DNA of 64,000 bases from an uncultured delta proteobacterium (GTDB taxonomy: Bacteria; Myxococcota_A; UBA9160; JAFDET01), in the NCBI GenBank assembly GCA_947259215.1, contig CAMYLJ010000005.1, positions 133,482 to 197,481 on the forward strand, in the 5' to 3' direction. A program made the translations under genes and the position numbers. This document shows positions 8,813 through 17,899 of this stretch, in pieces (the stretch's first letter is position 1; each line of letters opens with the position of its first letter). Below the pieces are notes generated by a model, which was not told the origin of the DNA, did no database searches, and saw only the letters and a program-made list of their open reading frames with translations.

Positions 8813-11083
8813 GTGACGAGCGTGGTGGAGCGGGTGCGCAGCGGGCTGGTCGCGCCGGTCTTCGACGATCCGGAGCGCACGCGCATCGCCCGGCTCCTGT
8901 ATCCGATCGCGCTCTCGATCCTGGCGGTGATGCTCGGATCCGCGCTCGTGGTGGCGCATCCCGCCGTCGTCGCGGAGCCGCGCATCGCGTGGTCCGCCCA
9001 GGCCATGGTCGGCGGGCTGATGCTCGTGGTGCTCGGCCTGGTGCGGCTCGGGCGGGTGAGGCTGGCTGCGGGCGCGTTCTCGTCCGCGTTCTGGCTGCTG
9101 ATCACCGGCATGACCTGGGCCATGGGCGGCATCAACAGCCCCACCATCGCGGCGTACGTGCTGGTCGCGGTGCTCGCGGGGTTCCTGTGGGGCACGCGCG
9201 GCGTCACGGCGATGGTCGCACTCACGGCGGCGGCCGGTCTGCTCATGCTGTGGGGCGAATCGGCGGGGCTGCGACCGCCGCCGATCTCCGAGGTCAACAC
9301 GGCCTACGCCTGGCTCGTCCTCGTGACGTCGCTGGTCGTGACGGCACAGCTGGTCCACCGGGCGTTGCAGGATACGGACCTGGCGCTGGGCCAGGTTCGC
9401 ACGCGCGCGCGCGAGCAGGCGGCGGTGGCGGAGCTGGGGCAGCGCGCCCTGGCCGGAGTCCCGCCCTCGCTCCTCTTGCCCGAGGCCTGCCGCGTCATCG
9501 GCCGCACCCTGTGCGTCGAGTGGGTGTCCATCCTCGAGCGGACCGTCGGCGAGGACGAGTCCCTGCTCCTGCGCGCCGGTGACGGCTGGCCGGAGGAGGC
9601 CTACGGCGTGGCGCGCTTCGACATGTCGCTCGCCACCCAGGCCGGCTACACGCTCCTCACGCGTCAGCCCGTGGTGGTGGATGATCAGGAGCAGGAGGAT
9701 CGTTTCCCCGCCTCGCGCGGCCTCCGTGGCCTCGGCGTCGTGAGCAGCCTGTCCGTGGTGGTGCCCGGCGACGAGGACGGGCTGCCCTACGGGGAGATCG
9801 GCGTCCACTCCACCCGCAAGCGGCACTTCAGCGCCGACGACGTCGTCTTCGTCGAGGCGGTGGCGAACCTCGTCGCCCTGGCCCTGCGCCGCGCGCGGGA
9901 CCAGCAGGCCCTGAAGTCCCGGGAGGAGGAGCTGCGTCAGGCGCAGAAGATGGAGGCGGTGGGCCGCTTCGCCGGGGGGATCGCCCACGACTTCAACAAC
10001 CTGTTGACGGCCATCACGGGCTACAACGAGTTCCTGCTCCGCTCGCTGGCGCTCGATCACCCAGGCCGGGCCGACGCCCAGGAGATCGCCCGCGTCACGG
10101 AGCAGGCCTCGGCGTTGACCCACCAGATCCTCGCCTTCAGCCGCCGCCAGGTGCTCCAGCCCCAGGTGATCGACCTGAACGAGGTGATCCGCGGCACCGA
10201 CAGCCTGCTGCGCCGCCTGATCGGCGAGGACCTGGCCTTCACGACCCGACTGGCGCCCGACCTGGTGCCGGTGCGCGTGGATCCCGGCCAGGTGGAGCAG
10301 GTCCTGGTCAACCTGGCCGTGAACGCGCGCGACGCCATGCCGCGGGGCGGCGAGCTGCGGATCAGCACCTGGAGCGAGGAGCTCCCCCCGGGCTCCGGCT
10401 CCCTCGTCGCGGTGGTCGAGGTGTCCGACACCGGGGTGGGGATGGACCCGGAGACCCAGGTACGCGCCTTCGATCCCTTCTTCACCACCAAGGATCGCTT
10501 CAAGGGCACGGGCCTCGGCCTCTCCACCGTGTACGGCATCGTGGAGCAGTCCGGCGGTTCCATCTCGGTCGAGAGCCAGCTCGGCCGGGGCGCGCGCTTC
10601 CGGGTCCAGCTGCCTCGCGCGCCGGATGTTCCGGCGCAGCAGCGCCTCGCCTCGGGGATCGCCCCCGCCGCCGGCAGCGAGACGCTGCTCTTGACCGAGG
10701 ACGAGGCCAGCGTGCGCCGCTTCATGCGTCGCGTGCTGGACGAGCAGGGCTACACGGTGCTCGAAGCGGCGAACGGCGCCGAGGCGCTGAAGGTGGCCGC
10801 GCGCCACCCGGGGCCGATCGACCTGCTCGTCACCGACGTCATCATGCCCGAGCTCGGCGGAGCCGAGCTGACGCAGCGCCTGAAGCGGACGCATCCGGAG
10901 ACCCGGGTGCTCTACGTCTCGGGCTACGCGGACGACGCCCTCGGCCAGCACGGGGTGCTGGCCGAGGGCGCCAGCTTCCTGGCCAAGCCCTTCACGTCCG
11001 AGAGCCTCGTCCGCAAGGTACGGGAGGTGCTGGACCTCGCCGGGCGCCGCGAGGCCGGGGTGCCGGACCCAGGCGAGCGGTAG
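8813..11083 (+). CDS. Membrane-bound hybrid sensor histidine kinase
   Basis: A 756-residue protein with several transmembrane segments in the first 185 residues, a GAF-like domain (about 210-360), a HisKA domain with the phospho-acceptor in GIAHDFNNLL (histidine near 392), a HATPase domain (DTGVGMD, then GTGLGLSTVYGIV) and a C-terminal receiver domain with its aspartate in LVTDVIMPE (near 674). Kinase and receiver are both complete, so it can autophosphorylate and pass phosphate internally. The GTG at 8813 is preferred over 8786 because GGAGGAAGC precedes it. No separate response regulator lies nearby, so output partner and signal are unknown. It converges on the efflux gene with one base between. 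Confidence 0.9.
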   Translation: MTSVVERVRSGLVAPVFDDPERTRIARLLYPIALSILAVMLGSALVVAHPAVVAEPRIAWSAQAMVGGLMLVVLGLVRLGRVRLAAGAFSSAFWLLITGMTWAMGGINSPTIAAYVLVAVLAGFLWGTRGVTAMVALTAAAGLLMLWGESAGLRPPPISEVNTAYAWLVLVTSLVVTAQLVHRALQDTDLALGQVRTRAREQAAVAELGQRALAGVPPSLLLPEACRVIGRTLCVEWVSILERTVGEDESLLLRAGDGWPEEAYGVARFDMSLATQAGYTLLTRQPVVVDDQEQEDRFPASRGLRGLGVVSSLSVVVPGDEDGLPYGEIGVHSTRKRHFSADDVVFVEAVANLVALALRRARDQQALKSREEELRQAQKMEAVGRFAGGIAHDFNNLLTAITGYNEFLLRSLALDHPGRADAQEIARVTEQASALTHQILAFSRRQVLQPQVIDLNEVIRGTDSLLRRLIGEDLAFTTRLAPDLVPVRVDPGQVEQVLVNLAVNARDAMPRGGELRISTWSEELPPGSGSLVAVVEVSDTGVGMDPETQVRAFDPFFTTKDRFKGTGLGLSTVYGIVEQSGGSISVESQLGRGARFRVQLPRAPDVPAQQRLASGIAPAAGSETLLLTEDEASVRRFMRRVLDEQGYTVLEAANGAEALKVAARHPGPIDLLVTDVIMPELGGAELTQRLKRTHPETRVLYVSGYADDALGQHGVLAEGASFLAKPFTSESLVRKVREVLDLAGRREAGVPDPGER

Positions 11084-11084
11084 G

Positions 11085-12497
11085 CTACGGCGTCCAGCCG
11101 CCGCCGAGCGCCCGATAGATGCCGATCAGGTTCTGGGTGACCCGGCCCCGGCTCTCGGCGAAGGAGTCCTCCTGCTCGGCCAGCAGGCGCTGGGTGTCCA
11201 GCACGTTCTGGAAGTCGGTCAGGCCCAGTCGGTAGAGCTCGTCCACCAGCCCCACCGCCTCGCGGGCCGCGGCGACCGAGCGGCCCAGGGCGTCGCGGCG
11301 CTCCTGCTCGCGCACGAACGCCACCAGGAAGTTCTCCACGTCCTCGAACCCCTGCAGCACCGCCTGCTCGTAGGCCGCCAGCGCCTGCTGGGTGCGGGCC
11401 TCCTCGCTCCGGATGCGCGCCCGCACGCGCCCCCCGGAGAAGAGGTTCCAGCGGAAGGTCGGGCCGACGCCGAAGGCGCGGCTGGCCCAGTTGAACAGGT
11501 TGTAGCCGCGGCTCGAGTCGACGGTGAAGGTGCCCGAGAGCGAGAAGCGCGGATACAGGTCGGCCGTGGCGACGCCGATCTGCGCGTTGGCCGACGCCAG
11601 CTGGCGCTCCGCCCGGCGGATGTCGGGCCGCTGGCGCACGAGCTCCGTCGGGATGCCGATCACCACCTGATCCGGGGGGCGGGGGATCGGCTGCCGCGCC
11701 TCGAGCTCCGCGTAGAGCGCGCTCGGGAGCTGGCCGGTCAGCACCCCCAGCCGGTGGATCGTCTGTGCGAGCCGCTCCTCCAGGGCCGGGATCAGCGCCT
11801 CGGTGCGCCCCAGGTTGAGCTCCGCCTGGCGCACGTCCAGGTCGCCCACCAGTCCCGCGTCGCGGCGGTCGCGCGTCAGCCGCACCGCGCCCCGCTGAAG
11901 CTCCACGTTCTGGCGCGCGTAGACCAGGCGCTGCTGGAGGGTCCGCACCTCGATGTAGTTGGTGGCTACGTCCGCGTACAGGATCACCAGCACGTCGCGG
12001 TAGTCCTCGACGGAGGCCATGAAGTCGGCGTCGGCCGACTCCACGGAGCGGCGCACGCGTCCCCAGACGTCGAGCTCCCAGCTCGAGTCGAGGCCCAGCC
12101 GGAAGAAGTAGCTCTCGTCCAGCCCCCCCATCGCCGGGTCGCCGAGGGAATTCTCGCTGAAACGCAGCCTCTGGGCGGCGCCGACGGAGTCGACCTGGGG
12201 CACGCGCTGGCCCTTGGCGATGCCGAGGCCGCCGCGCGCGACGCCGACCCGCGCCACGGCCTGGCGCAGGTCCAGGTTCCCCTCCGAGGCGCGGCCCACC
12301 AGCGAGGTGAGCTGCGCGTCCTCGAGCACGGTCCACCAGGTCCGGAAGTCCGCCTGGCCCTCGGCCAGGCCGCGGGTCAGCCGCAGATGCCAGGCGTCCG
12401 GCGCCTCGGGATCGGGGGGGACGTAGTCCGGGCCCACCGCGCAGCCGCCGGAGAGGAGCAGTACCAGGGACAGGCAGAGAACGGCCGCGCGGGTCAT
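11085..12497 (-). CDS. RND-type efflux outer-membrane lipoprotein (NodT/OprM family)
   Basis: A 470-residue outer-membrane factor. From the ATG at 12497 it begins with a lipoprotein signal (LSLVLLLSGGC) followed by AVGPDYVPPDPEAPD, the typical mature N-terminus. Two repeated halves carry helix patterns such as DLRQAVARVGVARGGLGIAKGQ and LRQRPDIRRAERQLASANAQIGVATADLYP. It would form the trimeric TolC-like channel of a tripartite exporter. No membrane-fusion or RND pump gene is adjacent, so its partners must be elsewhere. It lies 31 bases downstream of the ferredoxin oxidoreductase on the same strand. Confidence 0.92.
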   Translation of the reverse strand: MTRAAVLCLSLVLLLSGGCAVGPDYVPPDPEAPDAWHLRLTRGLAEGQADFRTWWTVLEDAQLTSLVGRASEGNLDLRQAVARVGVARGGLGIAKGQRVPQVDSVGAAQRLRFSENSLGDPAMGGLDESYFFRLGLDSSWELDVWGRVRRSVESADADFMASVEDYRDVLVILYADVATNYIEVRTLQQRLVYARQNVELQRGAVRLTRDRRDAGLVGDLDVRQAELNLGRTEALIPALEERLAQTIHRLGVLTGQLPSALYAELEARQPIPRPPDQVVIGIPTELVRQRPDIRRAERQLASANAQIGVATADLYPRFSLSGTFTVDSSRGYNLFNWASRAFGVGPTFRWNLFSGGRVRARIRSEEARTQQALAAYEQAVLQGFEDVENFLVAFVREQERRDALGRSVAAAREAVGLVDELYRLGLTDFQNVLDTQRLLAEQEDSFAESRGRVTQNLIGIYRALGGGWTP

Positions 12498-12528
12498 GGG
12501 AACGGGCAGTATGCCATTCTCAACCGCG

Positions 12529-15500
12529 TCAGCCATGCGATCTTCGCAGCTGGAAGGCCTCGAGGAGCTCCGCCTGCTTGGCCCGGGCGTCGGCCAGGTG
12601 CGCCTCCTTCACCAGATCGAAGCCGCGCACGTGCTCCGGCACGCTGGCGAGCTCAACCGCCAGGTCCAGGTTTTCGAGGCTCAGTCCGGCCAGGACCCCC
12701 TCCACCAGGGCCTCGTACTCGCCGATCAGTCGTCGCTCCAGGCGGCGGTGCTCGGCCCGCCCGAAGGGATCGAGGGGGGTCCCGCGCAGGAACCGGAAGC
12801 GGGCGAGGATGGCCAGGAAGGAGAAGACCCAGGGCCCGAGGGTCCACTTCTTCGCGCGTCCCGTGTCCGGATCGCGGCGGTTCACCAGCCGGTCGACCAG
12901 CGGCAGGTGGGGCGGGGCGGGAAGCCACTCCACGCGGTAGCTCCCCTCGAACTCGCTCTCGAGCTGGCGCCGGAAGCTCCCGTCGCTGTAGAGCCGCGCC
13001 ACCTCGTACTCGTCCTTGTAGGCCAGGAGCTTGGCGTAGTAGCGAGCCACGGCCTCGGCCAGCGCGGTCGAGCCCGACACGATCTCGCGCTCGCGGGCGG
13101 CCACGCGCTCGACCTGCTCGCGGTATCGCTTCGCGTACGACGCGCTCTGATAGCCGCTGAGAAACTCCACCCGGCGCGCCACCAGGGCGTCCAGGTCCGG
13201 ATCCTCGACGCTCGCGACCTCGCCGCGCAACCCCGGGCGCGCTGCGCGCTCGACGGCCTTCGGGTCGTGGGCGTAGAGGCGGCCCCAGGCGAAGGCGCGC
13301 TTGTTCATCGCGACGGCCCGGCCGTTCAGCTCGAGGGCGCGTTCCAGCGCGGCGAGGCCCACGGGCAGGCGCCCGCGCTGGAAGGCGTAGCCCACCAGGA
13401 AGAGGTTGGTCGCGATGGCGTCGCCGAGCAGCGCCGTGGCGAGCTGGGTGGCCGGCAGGAAGTGGCTCGCCTCGCCCGCCGCCCCACGGATGGTCTCCTC
13501 CATCCCGCGCGAGGAGAGGTCCAGGTCGGGGTCGCTCGCGAAATCGGCGGTGGGTGCCACGTGGCTGTTCACCACGGCGGTCGTGTGTCCGTGTCCGATC
13601 GAGCCCAGGGCCTCGGCCCCGGTGGTGACCACGATGTCGCAGCCCAGCACCAGGTCTGCACGACCGGCGGCGATGCGGGTGGCGTGCAGCGCGTCGGGCC
13701 GGTTGGCCACCCGCACGTGGCTCGTAACGGGTCCGTTCTTCTGGGAGAGGCCCGTCACGTCGAGCACCGAGCAGCCCTTGCCCTCCAGGTGGGCGGCCAT
13801 GCCGACGAGTGCCCCGATCGTGATGACGCCGGTCCCGCCGATCCCCGCCACCAGCATGTCGAAGGGCCGCTCCAGGTCCGGGAGCGTCGGCTGGGGCAGC
13901 TCCGCGAAGATTCCGTCATCGCCCGTGTCTGCCGCCGCGGGCTCGGCCTTGCGCAGGCTGCCGCCGATCACCTGCACGAAGCTCGGACAGTAGCCCTTGA
14001 CGCACGAGTAGTCCTTGTTGCAGGACGACTGGTTGATGCGGCGCTTGCGCCCGAGGTCCGTCTCGACCGGCTCGATGGAGATGCAGTTCGACTGCAGCGA
14101 GCAGTCGCCGCAGCCCTCGCACACCGCCTCGTTGATCACGATGCGCCGGTCCGGGTCGGGGAAGGCGCCGCGCTTGCGCAGCCGGCGCGCCTCCGCGGCG
14201 CAGGTCTGGTCGTAGACCAGGGCGCTCACGCCCGGGATGTCGCGCAGGCCGCGCTGCACGCGGTCGATCTCGTCGCGGTGGTGCACGCTCACGCCGCGCG
14301 GGAATGCGGTCGGGTAGCGCTCGGGGTCGTCGCTCACCACGGCGATACGCTTCACGCCCTCGGCGGCGAGCTGCGCCACGATCTCCGGCACCGTGACCTC
14401 GCCTTCCATGGGCTCGCCTTCGATGGGCTGGCCCCCGGTCATGGCCACCGCCCCGTTCGCCAGCACCTTGTAGGTGATGTTCACGCCCGCGGTCACCGCC
14501 GCGCGGATGGCGAGCAGGCCCGAGTGGAAGTAGGTGCCGTCGCCGATGTTCTGGAAGATGTGCTCGGTATCGGTGAACGGGGCCGCTCCGATCCAGTTGG
14601 CGCCCTCGCCGCCCATCTGGGTCACCGCCAGGGTGTTGCGCCCGGGCACCCACACGGCCATCCCGTGGCAGCCGATCCCGCCCTGGGCCAGGCTGCCCTC
14701 GGGCACGACGGTGGACGAGTTGTGCGGGCAGCCGGAGCAGAAGCTCGGAAGCCGCAGCAGGCCGCCGGGCGCCGGCGCCGAGCCCACCTGCACCGGCGCC
14801 GCCGCTCCCAGCTCCGGCACGTGCCGGCCGAGCCAGCTTCGCAGCGCCTCGGCCACGGCGCCGGGCGAGAGCTCGCCCACGGCGGGGACGAGCGGCGCGC
14901 CGTCAGCGCCGGCCTTGCCCAGGAGCCTCGGGCGCGACGGCTGGTTGTAGAGCAGGTGCGCGAGCTGCTCCTCCACGATGGGCCGCTTCTCTTCCACCAC
15001 CAGGATCTCGTCCAGCCCCTCGGCGAAGCGGCGCGCGCCTTCGGGCTCGAGCGGCCAGACGAGCGCCAGCTTGTAGATCGCCAGCCCGAGCTCCGCGGCG
15101 CGGTCCTCGTCGAGGCCGAGCTCGTCCAGGGCCTGGCGCACGTCCAGGTAGGCCTTGCCGGTGGTGACGATGCCGAAGCGCCGGCGCGGGCCGCCGAGGA
15201 GCGTGCGGTCGAGCCCGTTGGCGCGCACCCAGGCGTGCACCGCGGGGAGCCGCTGCTGGTAGAGGCGCTTCTCGACCGGGATCGGGTAGTTCGTCCAGCC
15301 GATGTGCAGGCCGTCGGGCCGCGCGAAGTCGTCCGGCTCCACGAGCTGCAGCCGCTCCGGTCCCACCTCGACGGAGGCCGCGCTGTCCACGGCGTCGGTC
15401 AGGCACTTGAAGCCGACCCATGAGCCCGAGTAGCGGGAGAGCGCCCAGCCGGCCAGCCCCAGGTCCAGGTAGTCCTGCACGTTCGACGGGTTCAGGATCG

Positions 15501-16023
15501 GGATGCCGCAGTGGATCAGCGCGGGCTCGCTCTGGTGGGCGATCGACGAGGAACGGGCGGCCGGGTCGTCGCCGGCCAGCACCAGCACGCCGCCGCGCGG
15601 CGCAGCGCCCGCGTAGTTGCCGTGCTTCAGCGCGTCGCACGAGCGGTCGACGCCCGGGCCCTTGCCGTACCAGATCGCGAAGACCCCGTCGTGGCGCGCG
15701 CCGGGGTAGAGCCCCGCCTGCTGGGAGCCCCAGACCGCCGTGGCCGCCAGGTCCTCGTTCACCCCGGGCTCGAAGCGCACGCGGTTCGCCTCCAGGTACT
15801 CGCGCGCCTGCCACAGGGCCATGTCGTAGGTGCCGAGGGGCGAGCCCCGGTAGCCGGAGATGAAGCCCGCCGTGTCGAGGCCGGCGGCCTGGTCGCGCTG
15901 GCGCTGCATCAGGGGCAGGCGCACCAGGGCCTGCACGCCCGTCAGGTAGACGCGGCCCGAGCGGCGCCGGTAGCGGTCTTCCAGCTGATAGGAGGCGTCG
16001 AAGGGGGTGGGTCGCTCCGCCAC
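12529..16023 (-). CDS. Indolepyruvate:ferredoxin oxidoreductase, fused alpha-beta form
   Basis: A 1164-residue fusion of the IorA and IorB modules. Such enzymes decarboxylate aryl or branched 2-oxoacids to acyl-CoA with thiamine diphosphate and ferredoxin. The N-terminal half carries the pyrimidine-binding region (FISGYRGSPLGTYD) and, near residue 494, the TPP site GDGTYFHSG. Two cysteine clusters follow around residues 630-670 (CEGCGDCSLQSNC and a later C-x6-C-x4-C-P series) for iron-sulfur binding. The C-terminal gamma-type domain begins near MLVAGIGGTGVITIG. The size fits the fused proteobacterial type. In context it could feed acyl-CoA from amino-acid oxo-acids into the lipid pathways. 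Confidence 0.93.
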   Translation of the reverse strand: MAERPTPFDASYQLEDRYRRRSGRVYLTGVQALVRLPLMQRQRDQAAGLDTAGFISGYRGSPLGTYDMALWQAREYLEANRVRFEPGVNEDLAATAVWGSQQAGLYPGARHDGVFAIWYGKGPGVDRSCDALKHGNYAGAAPRGGVLVLAGDDPAARSSSIAHQSEPALIHCGIPILNPSNVQDYLDLGLAGWALSRYSGSWVGFKCLTDAVDSAASVEVGPERLQLVEPDDFARPDGLHIGWTNYPIPVEKRLYQQRLPAVHAWVRANGLDRTLLGGPRRRFGIVTTGKAYLDVRQALDELGLDEDRAAELGLAIYKLALVWPLEPEGARRFAEGLDEILVVEEKRPIVEEQLAHLLYNQPSRPRLLGKAGADGAPLVPAVGELSPGAVAEALRSWLGRHVPELGAAAPVQVGSAPAPGGLLRLPSFCSGCPHNSSTVVPEGSLAQGGIGCHGMAVWVPGRNTLAVTQMGGEGANWIGAAPFTDTEHIFQNIGDGTYFHSGLLAIRAAVTAGVNITYKVLANGAVAMTGGQPIEGEPMEGEVTVPEIVAQLAAEGVKRIAVVSDDPERYPTAFPRGVSVHHRDEIDRVQRGLRDIPGVSALVYDQTCAAEARRLRKRGAFPDPDRRIVINEAVCEGCGDCSLQSNCISIEPVETDLGRKRRINQSSCNKDYSCVKGYCPSFVQVIGGSLRKAEPAAADTGDDGIFAELPQPTLPDLERPFDMLVAGIGGTGVITIGALVGMAAHLEGKGCSVLDVTGLSQKNGPVTSHVRVANRPDALHATRIAAGRADLVLGCDIVVTTGAEALGSIGHGHTTAVVNSHVAPTADFASDPDLDLSSRGMEETIRGAAGEASHFLPATQLATALLGDAIATNLFLVGYAFQRGRLPVGLAALERALELNGRAVAMNKRAFAWGRLYAHDPKAVERAARPGLRGEVASVEDPDLDALVARRVEFLSGYQSASYAKRYREQVERVAAREREIVSGSTALAEAVARYYAKLLAYKDEYEVARLYSDGSFRRQLESEFEGSYRVEWLPAPPHLPLVDRLVNRRDPDTGRAKKWTLGPWVFSFLAILARFRFLRGTPLDPFGRAEHRRLERRLIGEYEALVEGVLAGLSLENLDLAVELASVPEHVRGFDLVKEAHLADARAKQAELLEAFQLRRSHG

Positions 16024-16345
16024 TCTCGCTCCGGACCCGCGCGGGCGCGGGTAGAACGTGTTTCAGGACGACGATAGCACGGGGGCGCTCAGGCGCGGGG
16101 CGTGGCTGCGGGGCGGGGGCGGCGGGGGCACTCGTGACGCCGCAGAAGACCGTGCCGCCGAGCCCGCGCGCGACACGGACCCGGACGCCCCGCAAGCGCC
16201 GCCGCCCGGGGCGGCGCGCGCAGCAAGCCGAAGGCGAGCGAAGTTCATCGAAATAAGAGCCGCCCGAGCCTCGCGAAGCCTCCGGCGCCCCGCGGCCCAC
16301 CGAGACCGCCCCGCACCCCTCCGCGCCGCGGAGCAAGACCGTCCC
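16024..16345. other. Intergenic region of 322 bases
   Basis: This is the longest stretch without a gene. It separates the start of the oxidoreductase from the end of the next minus-strand gene, so it must hold the oxidoreductase promoter near its left end (no clear -35/-10 pair seen). A perfect 7-bp palindrome with a 1-base centre lies at 16201-16215, inside a 63-bp segment (16187-16249) that reappears within a gene near 47431. No coding signal in any frame looks convincing. Confidence 0.6.
16187..16249 (+). repeat. Dispersed repeat, copy 1
   Basis: Three blocks in order, a 14-mer at 16187-16200, a 12-mer at 16213-16224 and the 17-mer GGCGAGCGAAGTTCATC at 16233-16249, are all found in the same order and orientation at 47431-47545. 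Between the first two lies a short G+C palindrome (16201-16215). The exact 17-base match plus conserved order makes chance unlikely even at this GC content. The middle part differs in length between copies. Confidence 0.55.
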
Positions 16346-17824
16346 TCAGAACAACCGAAGTCGCGACTCCCGCACCAACCCATCCCGAACCTCGAGCCGC
16401 GACGTCGAGTCCACCGTGTGGGTGCGCAGGCTCCCAGGCCACCACTCGGGTCCGACGCGCTCCAGCGGGATCTCCCGGTAGCCGTCCGGGTCGAGGCGCT
16501 CGATGCGCGACCAGGTGACAGCCTCGCCGTAGGCGCGCGCGCTGTCCTGTCCCGGTCGCAGCAGCGCGCCGCCCTCGCGGCGCAGGCGCCCGGCGGGCCG
16601 CGCCCGTCGCACGTCGACCACCACCGGGTTGGCGCGGTGCGCGACGAAGGGACCGAGGGGCGAGTCGGCGTGGAAGACGTGCAGCTCGCTGTTGTCCGAC
16701 GGGCCGCGCCCGTGCATCCCCACGAAGAGCCACCAACGTCCCGCGTGCTCCAGCAGCGTGGGATCGACGACCGACACGCCCGATAGCAGCTCCGCGTGGC
16801 GTTCCCAAGCATGCGGGAATGCGGTGGCGCGGTAGAGGGTGAGAGCGCCGCTGGCTGTGGCCTCGGGCAGGAGCCAGCGCTCGCCGCGCCAGGCGAAGAC
16901 GAACGGGTAGGACAGGTGGTGCGGCTCGGAGAGAGCCTCGGACACCGGCCCCACGCGTCCGTCGCGCTCCACGCGCACACAGGAGATGACGCCCGCATCC
17001 CGTCCGATCGGCGAGTCCTCGAACAGGATCCAGGTGCCGCGCGGGTCGTCCAGCGCGAAGGGATCGGCGAAGAAGCGCCCCGACGGAGCCTCGATGCGGC
17101 GCCAGGCTTCCAGCCGATCGTGACAGCGGAAGGCGACGAACCAGCGCTCGCGAAACGCCGCGCGCTCCAGCCGGTCGGCGACGAGACGGCCCGCGACGCG
17201 GAGCGCCAGCGTGCGCCCCGACGGACGACTGGCGAGAGGCGCGGTCGGGGCCGGGTCGCGCGCCTCGTCGAGCGCCGGCGTGCCGTCGCGCCAGAGTGCC
17301 CGCAGAGCGCGGCCGGGCAGGGCGGCTGCCTGCCACGCCGCGGCGTTGCGGTTTCGGTGCAGGGACGTGGTGCGGGTCGACACCACGGCGCGCGCCAGCG
17401 CCTGGTCGCCCCGCACGAGCCGCGCCTGGGAGCAGGGCGTGGCCTGCTCCACCTCCGCCGCACCCCCGAGCTCGAAGGTCCAGGTGCCGTGGCGGGCCCC
17501 GACGTCGGGCGCCGCGGCGCCGGGAAAGGCGACCAGCGCGTCCAGCCCGCCGGCCTCCAGCGCCGCCGCCTCGACGACCGGCACGCCGGGGAGCGCGGCG
17601 CGCGCGTCCTCGACCGCCAGCCCGTCGTCGGAGACGGGGAAGAGCAGGCGATCCAGGAGCGTGTAGAGGCGGCCCGGCCCGCCGACGGGGCCGGCGCCCG
17701 CGACCCGCACGGCCTCGATCCGAACGAAGTCGGCGGCGGCCAGCTCGGCCAGCGACCGCGTCACCCAGCGGGGCGCTCGCCAGTCGGCCAGGGCCACGCC
17801 GATCCGGAGCGGCGCGGCGCTCAC
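16346..17824 (-). CDS. Formyltransferase-like/beta-propeller glycan-modifying protein (putative)
   Basis: A 492-residue protein starting at GTG 17824. The first 190 residues resemble a degenerate formyltransferase-like fold (IGVALADWRAPRWV at the start, and ARHGTWTFELGG near residue 110, where related proteins show a GxWxFxxGD segment). The second part has beta-propeller repeats with FFADPFAL, WILFEDSPIG, YPFVFAWRGERWLLPEA and DPTLLEHAGRWWLFV, like the N-terminal domain of glucosamine inositolphosphorylceramide transferases and GH43-like propellers. It probably acts on a sugar chain. Stand-alone, with no other polysaccharide gene beside it. Assignment is by recognised pattern only. Confidence 0.55.
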   Translation of the reverse strand: MSAAPLRIGVALADWRAPRWVTRSLAELAAADFVRIEAVRVAGAGPVGGPGRLYTLLDRLLFPVSDDGLAVEDARAALPGVPVVEAAALEAGGLDALVAFPGAAAPDVGARHGTWTFELGGAAEVEQATPCSQARLVRGDQALARAVVSTRTTSLHRNRNAAAWQAAALPGRALRALWRDGTPALDEARDPAPTAPLASRPSGRTLALRVAGRLVADRLERAAFRERWFVAFRCHDRLEAWRRIEAPSGRFFADPFALDDPRGTWILFEDSPIGRDAGVISCVRVERDGRVGPVSEALSEPHHLSYPFVFAWRGERWLLPEATASGALTLYRATAFPHAWERHAELLSGVSVVDPTLLEHAGRWWLFVGMHGRGPSDNSELHVFHADSPLGPFVAHRANPVVVDVRRARPAGRLRREGGALLRPGQDSARAYGEAVTWSRIERLDPDGYREIPLERVGPEWWPGSLRTHTVDSTSRLEVRDGLVRESRLRLF

Positions 17825-17899
17825 GCCAGCATCCCGGCGACGCCGCGCCCCTGGCCCGAGGCAGGCAGATGGGATTCCATCCGGCCCGGGAGGATTCCC

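Noticed and set aside
8033..10951. A 972-codon open frame antisense to the Nudix and sensor kinase genes
   Set aside because: It has low-complexity, His/Gly/Arg-rich composition and no domain, while the opposite strand encodes complete recognised proteins. Long antisense frames are expected at this GC content.
12496..15423. A 975-codon open frame antisense to the ferredoxin oxidoreductase
   Set aside because: Composition is that of a reverse-strand shadow and the minus-strand gene shows all expected motifs.
16187..16249. Rho-independent terminator at the small palindrome
   Set aside because: There is no following T-run on either strand, and it lies upstream of one gene and downstream of another without clear relation.
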